From positions 3,658,001 through 3,722,000 of the forward strand of contig NZ_PJMW01000002.1 in assembly GCF_002846365.1 (NCBI RefSeq): a DNA stretch of 64,000 bases, given 5' to 3'. Shown in pieces: positions 31,028-41,484 of this stretch (position 1 is the first letter of the stretch; each line of letters starts with the position of its first letter). Source of the stretch: Nocardia fluminea. GTDB lineage: Bacteria; Actinomycetota; Actinomycetes; Mycobacteriales; Mycobacteriaceae. Position numbers and translations under genes: made by a program. The notes under the pieces are model-generated. The model saw only the letters and a program-made list of their open reading frames with translations. It did no database searches and was not told where the DNA came from.

Positions 31028-32536
31028 ATGGATATTCCGGTGGAGCTGATCGTGTCGGGGACGGGTCTCGCTGTCGCGTCGGCCGCGTTCGTCCGTGAGT
31101 TCGTCCTGGTCGGGCGACGCCGGCTGGGATACCGGTTCCAGATGGATACGCCGGTGACAGGCGAGACGGACACCGCGTCGCTGGTCGGCGCCTTGGCGAA
31201 CCTGAGCACCCCGGAAGCCGGTGGGCCACAGCTGGACCTGTCGAAACTGTCGGTGGTGCTGATCCGCGTCGAGAACGGCGGAACGCTCGCCATCGACCCC
31301 GACGACTACACGATGAGTGGCACCGATCCACGGGTCGGACTGCATGTCACGTTCCCCGGCCGTGAGGTCATCGGTCTGGCGGTGACCGAGCTGGACGGGC
31401 CGCTGCCCGACAATCTCGGCCCCGGATCGGGTATCGGCAAGCGGGCCAGGGGCGAGGGCGAGAACTTCGCCGGCATCATCGACCTGCCGAAGGTGCAGCT
31501 CGAACGACGCCAGCACTACAAGATTCTCGCGGTGCTCAAGCGGGTGCACGGTGACGGCGAGCCGGCGGAACCGGTGCTGACCGGGCGCGTCAAGCGGGGC
31601 AAGGTCGTCGAGACCACGAGTCACTCCGGGCCGTCGAAGAAACTGATGGCCCTGACAGGGTTCCTGGTCGCGTTGATCGCGGTGCAAGCGGTACTCGCGC
31701 TGCAACCGGACCCGCCACCGCGTGACTGCGCCGAGGGCGACCTCACGCTGGTCGGTTCCACCGCGATGGCGCCGATGATTCGCACCGCCGCGCGGAACTA
31801 CGCGAAGACCTGTACCGGAGCGAAATTCGCCTTCGACTTCGCGGGGACCTCCGACGGGCTCGTCGAACTGGTCCGCAGGGGACCGTCCCAGGAGACGCTC
31901 GCGATCAGTGACGGCCCGAAGGGCAACGGCTTCGACAGGCTGGTCGAGTATCAATTGGCTCTCAGTTCCTTCTCGATCGTGACCCACCCGGGTGTCGCGC
32001 TGCCGAATCTCACGACCCCGCAGGTGCGTGATCTGTACCGGGGAAACATCAAGAACTGGAACCAGATCGGTGGCCCCGATCAGCCGGTGGTGCTGATCGA
32101 TCGGGAGGCGGGCTCGGGCACCCGAACGGCACTCGAGAAACGATTGCTCGAAGATAACCGAAAGGTGTTCCCGTTCATCCCGTGCGCCGGAAGGCCGTCG
32201 GACGGTGCACAATGCGAGGTCAGGACCACCGAGGAGGTGGCGTCGTACGTCGCCGAGACCCCGGGTGCGGTGGGTTACATGCAGACTTCGGCGGTCAGCG
32301 ACGCGGTGCGGCTCGTGTCCTTGGACGGGATCACCGCCTCCGAGGACACCATGAAGGCGCGGACGTACCCGCTCACGGTGGTGGAGTATGCGGATACACA
32401 CGGGCAGGTCGCCGGTGATTCGCTCTCCGCTCAGTTCATCGACTACCTGATCCACGGTCAGGGCAGGGCTGTTATCCGGGAGTTCGGCAATATTCCGTGC
32501 CTCGATTCGGTTGGACAGGAAATCTGTACGCCGTAG
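31028..32536 (+). CDS. Membrane-tethered PstS-like substrate-binding protein
   Basis: 502 aa from ATG 31028, with GGGG 5 nt upstream. A short hydrophobic N-terminus (about 5-22) precedes a ~170-residue domain I do not recognise. A transmembrane segment follows (about 200-220, LTGFLVALIAVQAVLAL), then a PstS-type periplasmic binding domain (LTLVGSTAMAPMIRTAA; DREAGSGTRTALEKRLL). Four cysteines lie in the outer domain. No ABC transporter genes are adjacent, so a sensor or scavenging role is possible. Confidence 0.72.
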   Translation: MDIPVELIVSGTGLAVASAAFVREFVLVGRRRLGYRFQMDTPVTGETDTASLVGALANLSTPEAGGPQLDLSKLSVVLIRVENGGTLAIDPDDYTMSGTDPRVGLHVTFPGREVIGLAVTELDGPLPDNLGPGSGIGKRARGEGENFAGIIDLPKVQLERRQHYKILAVLKRVHGDGEPAEPVLTGRVKRGKVVETTSHSGPSKKLMALTGFLVALIAVQAVLALQPDPPPRDCAEGDLTLVGSTAMAPMIRTAARNYAKTCTGAKFAFDFAGTSDGLVELVRRGPSQETLAISDGPKGNGFDRLVEYQLALSSFSIVTHPGVALPNLTTPQVRDLYRGNIKNWNQIGGPDQPVVLIDREAGSGTRTALEKRLLEDNRKVFPFIPCAGRPSDGAQCEVRTTEEVASYVAETPGAVGYMQTSAVSDAVRLVSLDGITASEDTMKARTYPLTVVEYADTHGQVAGDSLSAQFIDYLIHGQGRAVIREFGNIPCLDSVGQEICTP

Positions 32537-32800
32537 ACCGCCTCTGACCGCGTAATCTCCTGCCGTGGTAGGGAATCGAAATAGAACATTTCCAGCAACA
32601 CGCTGGTTTACTCTGCGGTAGCGGGGTACGTTCCTTGACGGCCCCTCTGTTCAGGCGGGCACCCGAAACGGTGCGCTTCGCGTCTGGCCAGGCCAACCAT
32701 GCCCCATGGACGGCGGTGAAGCTCTCGTCTCCACCTCCGCCGAGGCGGCCATCTCTTGTTCGCGCAAGTGTTGCGAGGTTGCGTCCCTGGAAGGAAGGTC

Positions 32801-33991
32801 ATGAGTACAGACACGTCGGCAATGTCGCCGACCGGTTTGTCCGCGTCCGATCTCTATTCGATCGATCACCACGGTGGTCCCCTGCGGATCGCCATGGTCG
32901 TTCCACCGTATTTCGACGTTCCACCCAAGGCCTACGGCGGCGTCGAGGCCGTAGTCGCCGACCTGGTCGACTCACTGTGTGAGCGCGGCCATCACGTCAC
33001 CCTGTTCGGTGCCGGTATCGACGGGACCCAGGCGAATTTCGTTCCGCTGTGGGACCGGATCCAGCCGGAACGGCTGGGCGACCCGTTCCCGGAGATCGTG
33101 CACGCGCTGCGGGTGCGCCGCGCCATCGAGCGGCTGGCCGATACCGAAGGCATCGACCTGGTCCACGACCACACGTTCGCGGGGCCGCTGAACGCGCCCG
33201 CCTACGCCAATCTCGGCTTGCCGACGGTGGTCACCGTGCACGGCCCGGTGCAGGACGACTGCTACCGCTATTACAAGGAACTGGGCCAGGAGTGCTCGCT
33301 CGTCGCGATCAGCGATCGTCAGCGCGCGCTCGCGCCCGATCTGCCATGGGCGGGCCGGGTACACAACGCGCTGTGTCCCGATCAATGGCCGTTCGAGACC
33401 GAGAAGCAGGACTACGCGCTGTTCCTCGGCCGCTTCAGCGACGACAAGGGCCCGCACCTGGCGCTGGACGCCGCCCACGCCGCCGGCATGCCGCTGATCC
33501 TGGCGGGCAAGTGCAGTGAGGCGCCGGAGAAGGCCTACTTCGAGGAGTTCGTGCGACCACGGATGACCGATCAGGATCAGATGTTCGGTCTCGCCGACGC
33601 GGCCGCCAAGCGTAAGCTGCTCTCCGGAGCTAAGTGTCTGCTGTTCCCCATTCGATGGGAGGAGCCGTTCGGCATGGTGATGATCGAGGCGATGATCTGC
33701 GGTACGCCGGTGGTCGCGTTGCGCGGCGGTGCGGTGAGCGAAGTGGTGGTAGACGGGGTGACCGGGCGGATCTGTGACGATCCGGCCGAGCTGCCCGCCG
33801 CCATCGCCGAAGTCCAGACCTACGATCCTGCGGTCTGCCGCAAGCACGTGGTCGACAACTTCAGCGCCGACACTCTCGGCCGCGGCTACGAACAGGTGTA
33901 CCGGGAACTGCTCGCCCGCACCACGATCGGGTACGACACCGCCTACGCGATGCCGATGCCCATCGGGGTGGCGGCCAACGGGCGCGCATGA
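32801..33991 (+). CDS. GT4-family glycosyltransferase
   Basis: 396 aa from ATG 32801, with GGAAGG upstream. It has the GT-B start IAMVVPPYFDVPPKAYGGVE and the GT4 donor site PIRWEEPFGMVMIEAMICGTPVVA. The next gene, a debranching-type glucosidase, overlaps its stop by 4 nt, so both are likely translated together and may act on the same alpha-glucan or glycoside. The acceptor is unknown. The preceding 264-nt gap holds nothing recognisable. Confidence 0.85.
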   Translation: MSTDTSAMSPTGLSASDLYSIDHHGGPLRIAMVVPPYFDVPPKAYGGVEAVVADLVDSLCERGHHVTLFGAGIDGTQANFVPLWDRIQPERLGDPFPEIVHALRVRRAIERLADTEGIDLVHDHTFAGPLNAPAYANLGLPTVVTVHGPVQDDCYRYYKELGQECSLVAISDRQRALAPDLPWAGRVHNALCPDQWPFETEKQDYALFLGRFSDDKGPHLALDAAHAAGMPLILAGKCSEAPEKAYFEEFVRPRMTDQDQMFGLADAAAKRKLLSGAKCLLFPIRWEEPFGMVMIEAMICGTPVVALRGGAVSEVVVDGVTGRICDDPAELPAAIAEVQTYDPAVCRKHVVDNFSADTLGRGYEQVYRELLARTTIGYDTAYAMPMPIGVAANGRA

Positions 33992-36132
33992 GCACCGACA
34001 GCGCCTCGGCGCCGAGCCCCCTCAACGCGGGGGAACCCGCGGGGCTCGGTGGCGGCGGCGGCAACATCACCCTTGTCGAAGGCGGCACGTTCTGCCTGTC
34101 CGACCGGCTCGGCGACATCGAACCGGGCAAGCCGCAGGGCCTGTTCTTCCGTGACGCCAGGGTGATTTCGCGCTGGGAGCTGATGATCGACGGCAAACGG
34201 CCCGAGGCGCTGTCGGTGTTGAGCCCGGAGGCCTTCGCGGCACGGTTCGTGCTGCGCAGGCCGCCGCAACAGGGTCGAGCCGACAGTACCCTGCTCGTGG
34301 TGCGCGATCGGCTCGTCGCCGAGGGCATGCACGAGCTGATCACGCTCGAGAACATGAGCCGCGAGGCGACGGCGGTGGTGCTCGAACTGCACGTCGACGC
34401 CGATTTCGTCGATCTGTTCGCGGTGAAGGAAGGCCGTACCCACGGGCGGCGGGCCGAGATGACGACCACCGACGGTGAACTGCTGCTGCACGACCGCGCC
34501 GACCTGTCTCGCGGGCTCGCGCTCACCTCGACCGTCGAGCCGATGGTGTTGCCCGGCACCATGATCTGGCGGGTCGTGGTCCCGGCGGGCGGACGCTGGC
34601 AGACCGAGATCACCGCCCAGCCCGCGGGCGCCGCGCAACGTCCACAGACCGCGGGGACGCCGGGCGAGCGTTATCGGGCCAGCGAGCCCGTGCGCAAGAT
34701 CCAGGCCTGGCGGGCCACCGCCACCGATATCTCCGCCGATTCTGGGCTGCTCAACCAGATCCTGCGCCGTACCGAAAGCGATCTGGGCGCGTTGCAGATC
34801 CACACCGATTCGGGCACCAACCGGCCCTTCGTGGCGGCGGGCGCACCGTGGTTCATGACGCTGTTCGGCCGGGACTCGCTGCTCACGGCGTGGATGTCGC
34901 TGCCGCTGGAAACCGATCTGGCCCTTGGCACTTTGCAGCAGCTGGCCGAATTGCAGGGGCAGACGATCGACCCGCTCGTCGAGGAGGAGCCGGGCCGGAT
35001 CATGCACGAGATGCGGCGCGGACCCTCGGTCGGGCAGGTGCTGGGCGGGCAGATCTATTACGGAACCGTCGACGCCACCCCGCTTTTCGTGATGCTGCTC
35101 GCCGAATGTCTGCGGTGGGGCGCGGATCCGGCGTCGATCGCCACCCTGCTGCCCGCGGCCGACGCCGCGATCAGCTGGATCACCGATTTCGGCGACCGCG
35201 ACGACGACGGTTTCGTCGAGTACGTGCGCGCCACCGATCGCGGCCTGATCAATCAGGGCTGGAAGGACAGTTTCGACGGAATCAACGACGCCGCAGGACA
35301 TATCGCCGAGGCCCCGATCGCGCTGGCCGAGGTGCAGGGATATGTGTACGCGGCGTTCCTGGCCCGTGCGGAGCTCGCCGACCAGTTCGACGACCCCGAA
35401 CTGGCCGTGCGGATGCGGGAGCGGGCCGACGAGTTGCGCACCAAGTTCGCCGAACAGTTCTGGCTACCCCACTACGGGTGGTACGCGGTGGCGTTGGACG
35501 GCCGCAAACGCCAGGTCGACGCCCTGACCAGCAATGCGGCGCACTGCCTGTGGTCGGGCATCGCGACCGACGAGCACGCCGAGATCCTGATCCGGAATCT
35601 GTCCAGGGCGGAGATGGATTCGGGATTCGGGCTGCGGACACTGGCTTCCGATATGGGCGCCTACAACCCGATGAGTTACCACTGCGGGTCGATCTGGCCG
35701 CATGACACGGCGATCGCCGTCGCCGGGTTGATGCGATACCAGCACGTGCCGGGCGCGGTGGAACTGGCGACGAAACTGTCGGGTGGTCTGCTCGATGCCG
35801 CCGCGGCCTTCGACGGCCGATTGCCCGAGCTGTTCTGCGGTTTCCCGCGCGCGAGATTCGCCGCGCCCGTGCCCTATCCGACGTCGTGTTCGCCCCAGGC
35901 CTGGGCCAGTGCGGCGCCGTTGCTGCTGATTCGGTCGTTCCTCGGGCTCGATCCCGATGTGCCGGCCAAGACGCTGACATTGCGCCCACAGATCCCCCCG
36001 GCGTGGGGGTGCGTGCGGATGTCGGAGTTCCGGCTCGGCGACGGCGTGACCGTGGATCTCGAGGTGTGCGGCTCCGCGGTGACCGTGACGGGCCTGCCCG
36101 AGGGCTGGGCTCTGATCACGGACGAGGAGTAG
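33988..36132 (+). CDS. Amylo-alpha-1,6-glucosidase (glycogen-debranching type)
   Basis: 714 aa. An N-terminal debranching domain (GTFCLSDRLGDI, GLFFRDARVIS) is followed by an (alpha/alpha)6-barrel, with FGRDSLLTAWM, QGWKDSFDGINDA and YHCGSIWPHDTAIA. These fit the bacterial GDE/GH63-like group acting on alpha-glucans. The ATGA overlap couples it to the GT4 gene. Substrate not determined. Confidence 0.85.
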   Translation: MSTDSASAPSPLNAGEPAGLGGGGGNITLVEGGTFCLSDRLGDIEPGKPQGLFFRDARVISRWELMIDGKRPEALSVLSPEAFAARFVLRRPPQQGRADSTLLVVRDRLVAEGMHELITLENMSREATAVVLELHVDADFVDLFAVKEGRTHGRRAEMTTTDGELLLHDRADLSRGLALTSTVEPMVLPGTMIWRVVVPAGGRWQTEITAQPAGAAQRPQTAGTPGERYRASEPVRKIQAWRATATDISADSGLLNQILRRTESDLGALQIHTDSGTNRPFVAAGAPWFMTLFGRDSLLTAWMSLPLETDLALGTLQQLAELQGQTIDPLVEEEPGRIMHEMRRGPSVGQVLGGQIYYGTVDATPLFVMLLAECLRWGADPASIATLLPAADAAISWITDFGDRDDDGFVEYVRATDRGLINQGWKDSFDGINDAAGHIAEAPIALAEVQGYVYAAFLARAELADQFDDPELAVRMRERADELRTKFAEQFWLPHYGWYAVALDGRKRQVDALTSNAAHCLWSGIATDEHAEILIRNLSRAEMDSGFGLRTLASDMGAYNPMSYHCGSIWPHDTAIAVAGLMRYQHVPGAVELATKLSGGLLDAAAAFDGRLPELFCGFPRARFAAPVPYPTSCSPQAWASAAPLLLIRSFLGLDPDVPAKTLTLRPQIPPAWGCVRMSEFRLGDGVTVDLEVCGSAVTVTGLPEGWALITDEE

Positions 36133-36142
36133 ACCCCGAATC

Positions 36143-36168
36143 GGGCCGGAACCAACTGGTTCCGGCCC
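36143..36168. terminator. Bidirectional terminator between the debranching enzyme and kdpC
   Basis: Perfect 12-bp arms (36143-36154 and 36157-36168) with a 2-nt gap at the centre. It lies between two convergent stops, 10 nt after one and 14 nt before the other. Confidence 0.75.
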
Positions 36169-36181
36169 CGATCGCTGTACT

Positions 36182-37051
36182 TCAGCCCTCGAACGGGTAC
36201 CGGGCGTCGAGCTCGAGGTTGAGTTCGACGACGTTCACCCGTGGCTCTCCGAGGAAGCCGAGTGTGCGCCCGTCGGTGTGCGCGGCGAGGACTTCGCGCA
36301 CCTGGGTGGCGGTGATGGCGCGTGCTTTCGCGACCCGCTCGACCTGGAGGGCCGCGTACTCGGGGGAGATGTGCGGGTCGAGTCCGCTGCCGCTCGCGGT
36401 GACCGCGTCGGCGGGGACCGCGGCCTCGGCCGGTGCGTCACCGAGGATCGGGACGATCCGGCCCACGGAGTAGTCCTCGCCCTCCTTCGCGCACTCCACG
36501 GCGACACCGCGGAACGTCGTCAGGAACGGTCGCGCGGGGCAGAGCTCGTTGACGCTGACCACCTGCACCGGCTGCGACACGTCACCGTTCGCGTCACGCG
36601 GTCCGATCACCGAGAGCACCGCGCCCACACCACCTTTCGTGCAGAACTGACGGGCGCCGTCGACCCCCTCACGGTCGCCGACCTCCTTCGAACGAGCGCA
36701 GACGGTGGTGAGCAGGCTCGGACGAGCGGCCGAGTCGACGACATCCTCCGGGCCGAGGTTGCTCGCCGCGGTGGCCAGCGGGTCGTAGCCGTCGCCCGCG
36801 GCAGACGGGCGGCTCTGGAAGTACTGCCCCAGCGCCTCGCCGCCGGCGTCGGTGAAGGACTGCCCGATCAGGCTGGAGCCCACCAGTTCTCCGTCCCGCT
36901 CGATGAGCGAGCCTTCGGCGTTCTCGTCGAGGCCCGGCAGGTGGGCGATCGCGAAAACCGCTATGGGATACACGATTCCGGTGATCACGGTCAGCACGAG
37001 CAAGGCGCGCAGGGCGGCCAGGTGCTGGCGGATCCAGGTTGACATACGCAT
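36182..37051 (-). CDS. kdpC: Potassium-transporting ATPase subunit KdpC, enlarged
   Basis: 289 aa, about 100 more than the usual ~190. The N-terminal membrane anchor, GSSLIGQSF, YFQSRPSAAG and the C-terminal ASGSGLDPHISPEYA are normal. The extra segment (about 106-210) holds four cysteines and lies in the extracytoplasmic part. KdpC stabilises the KdpFABC complex and boosts K+ affinity. It is the last gene of the kdp operon, 1 nt after kdpB. Confidence 0.93.
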   Translation of the reverse strand: MRMSTWIRQHLAALRALLVLTVITGIVYPIAVFAIAHLPGLDENAEGSLIERDGELVGSSLIGQSFTDAGGEALGQYFQSRPSAAGDGYDPLATAASNLGPEDVVDSAARPSLLTTVCARSKEVGDREGVDGARQFCTKGGVGAVLSVIGPRDANGDVSQPVQVVSVNELCPARPFLTTFRGVAVECAKEGEDYSVGRIVPILGDAPAEAAVPADAVTASGSGLDPHISPEYAALQVERVAKARAITATQVREVLAAHTDGRTLGFLGEPRVNVVELNLELDARYPFEG

Positions 37052-37052
37052 T

Positions 37053-39200
37053 TCAGGACATCCCGGGGAGGAGTTGGACGAAGAGATCGATGACCTTGAT
37101 GCCGAGGAACGGCGCGATGATGCCGCCGAGGCCGTAGATCGTCAGGTTGCGGCTCAACAGCTTCGAGGCGTTGGTCGCCCGGTAGCTGACACCGCGTAGC
37201 GCCAGCGGGATGAGCGCCACGATGATGATCGCGTTGAAGATGACCGCGGACAGGATCGCCGACTGCGGGCTGGCCAGGCGCATGATGTTGAGTGCGTCCA
37301 GGCCGGGGAACAGTGCCACGAACAGCGCGGGAATGATCGCGAAGTACTTGGCGATGTCGTTGGCGATGGAGAAGGTGGTCAGTGCGCCACGGGTGATCAG
37401 CAACTGCTTGCCGATCTCCACGATCTCGATCAACTTGGTCGGGTCCGAGTCCAGATCGACCATGTTGCCTGCCTCTTTGGCGGCCGAGGTGCCGGTGTTC
37501 ATCGCGACGCCCACGTCGGCTTGGGCCAGCGCGGGAGCGTCGTTGGTGCCGTCGCCGGTCATCGCGACGAGGCGGCCACCGTCCTGCTCCTTCTTGATCA
37601 GGGCGAGCTTGTCCTCCGGTGTCGCTTCGGCGAGGAAATCGTCCACGCCCGCTTCGTCGGCGATCGCCTTGGCGGTCAACGGGTTGTCGCCGGTGATCAT
37701 CACCGTGCGGATGCCCATGCGGCGCATCTCGTCGAAGCGTTCCCGCATGCCTTGTTTGACGACATCCTTGAGGTGGATCACCCCGAGCAACCGCGGGGTT
37801 CCCTCCTTGACCTCACCGACCACCAGCGGTGTACCGCCGGACGCGGAGATGCCGTCGACGATCACCGAGGCCTGCTCGGGCACCGCTCCGCCCTGGGCGC
37901 GCACCCATTCGATCACGGCGCCGGCCGCCCCCTTGCGCAGTTGGTGTCCGTCGGCGAGGTCGACACCCGACATGCGGGTCTGTGCCGTGAACTCGACCCA
38001 CGTCGCGCCCGGCAGTTCGCCCGCGCCGCGTTCGCGCTTGTTGAACACCTCCTTGGCGAACACGACGATCGAGCGGCCCTCGGGTGTTTCGTCGGCGAGG
38101 CTCGACAATTGCGCCGCGTCGGCCAGTTCGTCGTCGAGAATGCCGGGCACCGGGACGAATTCGGCGGCTTGCCGGTTACCGAGGGTGATGGTGCCGGTCT
38201 TGTCGAGCAGCAGGGTGTTCACATCGCCCGCCGCTTCGACCGCGCGACCGGACATGGCCAGCACGTTGCGCTGCACCAGACGGTCCATGCCCGCGATGCC
38301 GATGGCCGAGAGCAGCGCGCCGATGGTGGTCGGGATGAGGCAGACCAGCAGCGAGACCATCACGATCCCGGTGATGCCGTGCGCGTCCAGCGCCGAAGTA
38401 TCCGGCACGCCGGGGTTGTTCGACTTGGCGAAGATCGCCAGGGGCTGCAGGGTCGCCACCGCGAACACGAAGATGATCGTGAGCGCCGCCAGCAGGATGT
38501 TGAGCGCGATCTCGTTGGGCGTCTTCTGCCTGCTCGCGCCTTCGACGAGCGCGATCATCTTGTCGATGAAACTGGCGCCCGGCTCCTGGGTGATCCGCAC
38601 GACGATCCGGTCCGAGAGCACCGTGGTGCCGCCGGTGACCGCGGAACGGTCGCCCCCGGATTCGCGGATCACCGGCGCGGATTCGCCGGTGATCGCCGAT
38701 TCGTCCACCGAAGCGATGCCTTCGACGACGTCACCGTCGCCGGGGATGACCTGACCGGCCTGCACGACGACGAAGTCACCGCGACGCAGGTCGGGTGCGG
38801 CGACCCGTTCCTCGACGATTCGGCCACCGGGGGTCCAGTCCGCCAATCGGCGAGCGACCGTGTCGGTCTTGGCTTTTCGCAGGCTCTCGGCCTGCGCTTT
38901 GCCGCGTCCTTCGGCGACGGCCTCGGCCAGGTTCGCGAAGATGACCGTCAGCCACAGCCAGACGACGATCGCCCAGGAGAAGAAGCTCGGATCGGCGATC
39001 GCCAGGATGGTCGACCACCCCGCGCCGATCTCGACGATCAGCATGACGGGGTTCTTCCACAGTGTGCGTGGGTCGAGTTTGCCGACCGCGTCGGGCAGCG
39101 AGGTGAGCAGGAGTTTCGGATCCAGGACACCCTTCCGCACGCCCTTGGCCCGGTGTTCGGGCCGCGGTTCGGCCGGGGATTCGATGGTGGGGCTTGTCAT
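37053..39200 (-). CDS. kdpB: Potassium-transporting P-type ATPase subunit KdpB
   Basis: 715 aa. It hydrolyses ATP to drive K+ uptake through KdpA. Phosphorylation motif [11 protein letters not shown], actuator ITGESAPV and hinge [18 protein letters not shown] are intact. It has an N-terminal cytosolic extension before the first helices. It lies 1 nt downstream of kdpA. Confidence 0.97.
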   Translation of the reverse strand: MTSPTIESPAEPRPEHRAKGVRKGVLDPKLLLTSLPDAVGKLDPRTLWKNPVMLIVEIGAGWSTILAIADPSFFSWAIVVWLWLTVIFANLAEAVAEGRGKAQAESLRKAKTDTVARRLADWTPGGRIVEERVAAPDLRRGDFVVVQAGQVIPGDGDVVEGIASVDESAITGESAPVIRESGGDRSAVTGGTTVLSDRIVVRITQEPGASFIDKMIALVEGASRQKTPNEIALNILLAALTIIFVFAVATLQPLAIFAKSNNPGVPDTSALDAHGITGIVMVSLLVCLIPTTIGALLSAIGIAGMDRLVQRNVLAMSGRAVEAAGDVNTLLLDKTGTITLGNRQAAEFVPVPGILDDELADAAQLSSLADETPEGRSIVVFAKEVFNKRERGAGELPGATWVEFTAQTRMSGVDLADGHQLRKGAAGAVIEWVRAQGGAVPEQASVIVDGISASGGTPLVVGEVKEGTPRLLGVIHLKDVVKQGMRERFDEMRRMGIRTVMITGDNPLTAKAIADEAGVDDFLAEATPEDKLALIKKEQDGGRLVAMTGDGTNDAPALAQADVGVAMNTGTSAAKEAGNMVDLDSDPTKLIEIVEIGKQLLITRGALTTFSIANDIAKYFAIIPALFVALFPGLDALNIMRLASPQSAILSAVIFNAIIIVALIPLALRGVSYRATNASKLLSRNLTIYGLGGIIAPFLGIKVIDLFVQLLPGMS

Positions 39201-39201
39201 T

Positions 39202-40872
39202 TCAGTGGATTCCTTCGGCGAGCGGCCCGAGCGCGAGAGCGGGCAGGAAGGTGAGCGCGACCAGGATCACCGTCACGCCGACGACCATGCCGACGAACTG
39301 TGGCCGGTGTGTCGGCAACGTGCCGATCGACGCGGGAGTGGTGCCCTGTCCGGCCAGCGAACCGGCCAGTGCCAGCACGAAGATGATCGGCAGGAACCGG
39401 CCGAACGCCATGGCGAGGCCGAGCGCGGTGTTGAACCACTCGGTGTTGCCGGAGAGACCGGCGAAGGCGGAGCCGTTGTTGTTGGCCGCGGAGGTGAAGG
39501 CGTACAGCACTTCGGAGAGGCCGTGGGGACCGCTGTTGAGCATGCTCGCCCGTTCGCCGGGCAGTGCCATCGCGACAGACGTGCCGATGAGCACGATCAG
39601 CGGGCTCACCAGGAAATAGGAAGCGGCCAGCTTGATCTCGCGCGGCGTGATCTTCTTGCCGAGGTACTCGGGCGTGCGGCCCACCATCAGACCGGCCACG
39701 AACACCGTGATCACCGCGAGGATCAGCATGCCGTAGAGGCCGGAGCCGACCCCGCCGGGCGCCACCTCGCCCAGTTGCATGTTGAACATCGTCATCATGC
39801 CGCCGAGGCTGGTGTAGGAATCGTGGAAGGAGTTCACCGCGCCGGTCGAGGTGAGGGTGGTCGAGGCGGCGAAGGTCGCCGAATCGGCCACGCCGAAACG
39901 GGTTTCCACGCCTTCCATCGACGCGCCGATCGCGGTCGGCACCGTGCCGTGGTGCTGGAGCTGGAACAGGTTGGTGAGCGTGATGCTGGTCAGTGCGATC
40001 GTGCCCATCACGGCGACGATCGCGTAGCCCTGCTTCGTACTGCCGACCATCCGGCCGAAGGTGCGCGGCAGCGAGAACGAGATCACCAGGAGCAGGAAGA
40101 TCTCCAGGAAGTTCGTCCACGTGCTGGCGTTCTCGAACGGATGCGCGGAGTTCGCGTTGTAGAAGCCGCCACCGTTGGTGCCCAGCTCCTTGATGACCTC
40201 CTGGCTCGCGACCGGTCCACCGGTCAGGGTCTGCTGTGCGCCGCCGACGGTCTGCGCGACCTGATCGTGCAGGTGGAAGTTCTGGATGACGCCACCGGCG
40301 ACCAGGACGATCGCGAAGACGAACGCGATCGGCAGCAGGATGCGCAAAGTGCCGCGCACCAGGTCCACCCAGAAATTGCCCAGCTCACCGGTGTGGCGGC
40401 GGGCGAAACCGCGCACCAGGGCCACCGCCACCGCCATACCGACGGCCGCGGAGACGAAGTTCTGCACCGCCAGACCGGCCATCTGCACCAGGTGGCCCTG
40501 AGTGGACTCACCGGAGTAGTTCTGCCAGTTGGTGTTGGTGACGAAGCTGACCGCGGTATTCCACGCCAGCGCCGGGGTCATCTCCGTGCCCGGATCGTTC
40601 AGGTGCAGCGGCAGCGCGCCCTGGACCAGCTGGAAGAAGAACAGGAACAGGATGCCGACCGCCGAGAACGCCAGCACGCTGCGGGTGTAGACCCCCCAGG
40701 TCTGCTCGACCTCCGGTTTCGCGCCGATGGCGCGGTAGATCAACCGTTCGACCCGGGAGTGCTCGGCACCGCTGTAGACCCGGTACATGTAGTCGCCGAG
40801 CGGCACATGCACCAGGGCCAGCGTGATGACCAGGGCCGCGACGAAAGCGATCCCCGCTGTTGTCGTGCTCAC
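39202..40872 (-). CDS. kdpA: Potassium-transporting ATPase subunit KdpA
   Basis: 556 aa, about ten membrane helices. It is the channel-like subunit that binds and passes K+. Selectivity-filter-like segments include [27 protein letters not shown] and [13 protein letters not shown]. It starts right after kdpF. Confidence 0.97.
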   Translation of the reverse strand: MSTTTAGIAFVAALVITLALVHVPLGDYMYRVYSGAEHSRVERLIYRAIGAKPEVEQTWGVYTRSVLAFSAVGILFLFFFQLVQGALPLHLNDPGTEMTPALAWNTAVSFVTNTNWQNYSGESTQGHLVQMAGLAVQNFVSAAVGMAVAVALVRGFARRHTGELGNFWVDLVRGTLRILLPIAFVFAIVLVAGGVIQNFHLHDQVAQTVGGAQQTLTGGPVASQEVIKELGTNGGGFYNANSAHPFENASTWTNFLEIFLLLVISFSLPRTFGRMVGSTKQGYAIVAVMGTIALTSITLTNLFQLQHHGTVPTAIGASMEGVETRFGVADSATFAASTTLTSTGAVNSFHDSYTSLGGMMTMFNMQLGEVAPGGVGSGLYGMLILAVITVFVAGLMVGRTPEYLGKKITPREIKLAASYFLVSPLIVLIGTSVAMALPGERASMLNSGPHGLSEVLYAFTSAANNNGSAFAGLSGNTEWFNTALGLAMAFGRFLPIIFVLALAGSLAGQGTTPASIGTLPTHRPQFVGMVVGVTVILVALTFLPALALGPLAEGIH

Positions 40873-40959
40873 CTAGAACCTCTCGGGAAAGAGCAGGGCC
40901 GCGGCCATGTACACGGCGACGAGAACGGCCAGGACGAGACCGGCAAGGTTCGCGATCAC
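40873..40959 (-). CDS. kdpF: Potassium-transporting ATPase subunit KdpF
   Basis: 28 aa from GTG 40959, ending directly before kdpA. A single helix IANLAGLVLAVLVAVYMAAA followed by LLFPERF is the KdpF pattern; KdpF is a small lipid-like stabiliser of the complex. Its GTGA start overlaps the stop of the small ORF upstream. Confidence 0.88.
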   Translation of the reverse strand: MIANLAGLVLAVLVAVYMAAALLFPERF

Positions 40960-41039
40960 AGCTTCTCCACCCCCCGCTGGATCAGACCCAGCAGCGCGAA
41001 GATCGCCACGGTGAGCACCGTGAACACCACGACAGACAT
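40956..41039 (-). CDS. Tiny membrane ORF leading the kdp operon
   Basis: 27 aa (MSVVVFTVLTVAIFALLGLI followed by QRGVEKL), from ATG 41039. A perfect AAGGAGG lies at 41045-41051, 5 nt upstream, and the stop overlaps the kdpF start. It is one hydrophobic helix with a charged end, like KdpF but distinct. The strong ribosome site and the coupling argue that it is translated. Function unknown; it may be a second accessory peptide of the Kdp complex. Confidence 0.72.
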   Translation of the reverse strand: MSVVVFTVLTVAIFALLGLIQRGVEKL

Positions 41040-41301
41040 TCCAACCTCCTTGTGCCCCGAGGTGGAGCAACTCAGTGAGTGAAACGCCGGATGGCGGCTC
41101 GGCGTGGTTTCCTTACGACTCCTTAGCGCCCGGCGGCCCGGCCTTTGCGGAATGTTGACGCCCGGGCTTCCGGCCGGTGTGAGGATGCCGTCAAGGCCGG
41201 GTCGTCAACCGTCAACAGACCGTAAAGATCGAGATCGACGCGCACATCGCGCGGTAGAAATCGGGGCAACGGGAGGCGAAGGGCACCCGGGTCCCTTGTT
41301 C

Positions 41302-41484
41302 ATGGAAAGTGAGATCGCGGTGTCTGTTGTGACCCTTGCGGTGATCTTCGGTTTCGTCGGATCGCTGCTGCTGATCCGCGTACTCGGTCGCTCGAACGCC
41401 GCCCACGCGCCGATGGTGACGGTCGGCGTCCTGCCGGTGCGCCGTCCGGCCCCGGCTCGCCCGCACGCGATGATGGACAGGTGA
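41302..41484 (+). CDS. Small single-pass membrane protein coupled to kdpD
   Basis: 60 aa from ATG 41302 (MESEIAVSVVTLAVIFGFVG). One helix at about 7-27 is followed by a basic cytosolic tail. Its TGA overlaps the kdpD GTG, which suggests translational coupling. No clear ribosome site is seen before the ATG, so confidence is moderate. No family recognised. The region 41052-41301 between the two divergent kdp units should hold both promoters. Confidence 0.5.
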   Translation: MESEIAVSVVTLAVIFGFVGSLLLIRVLGRSNAAHAPMVTVGVLPVRRPAPARPHAMMDR

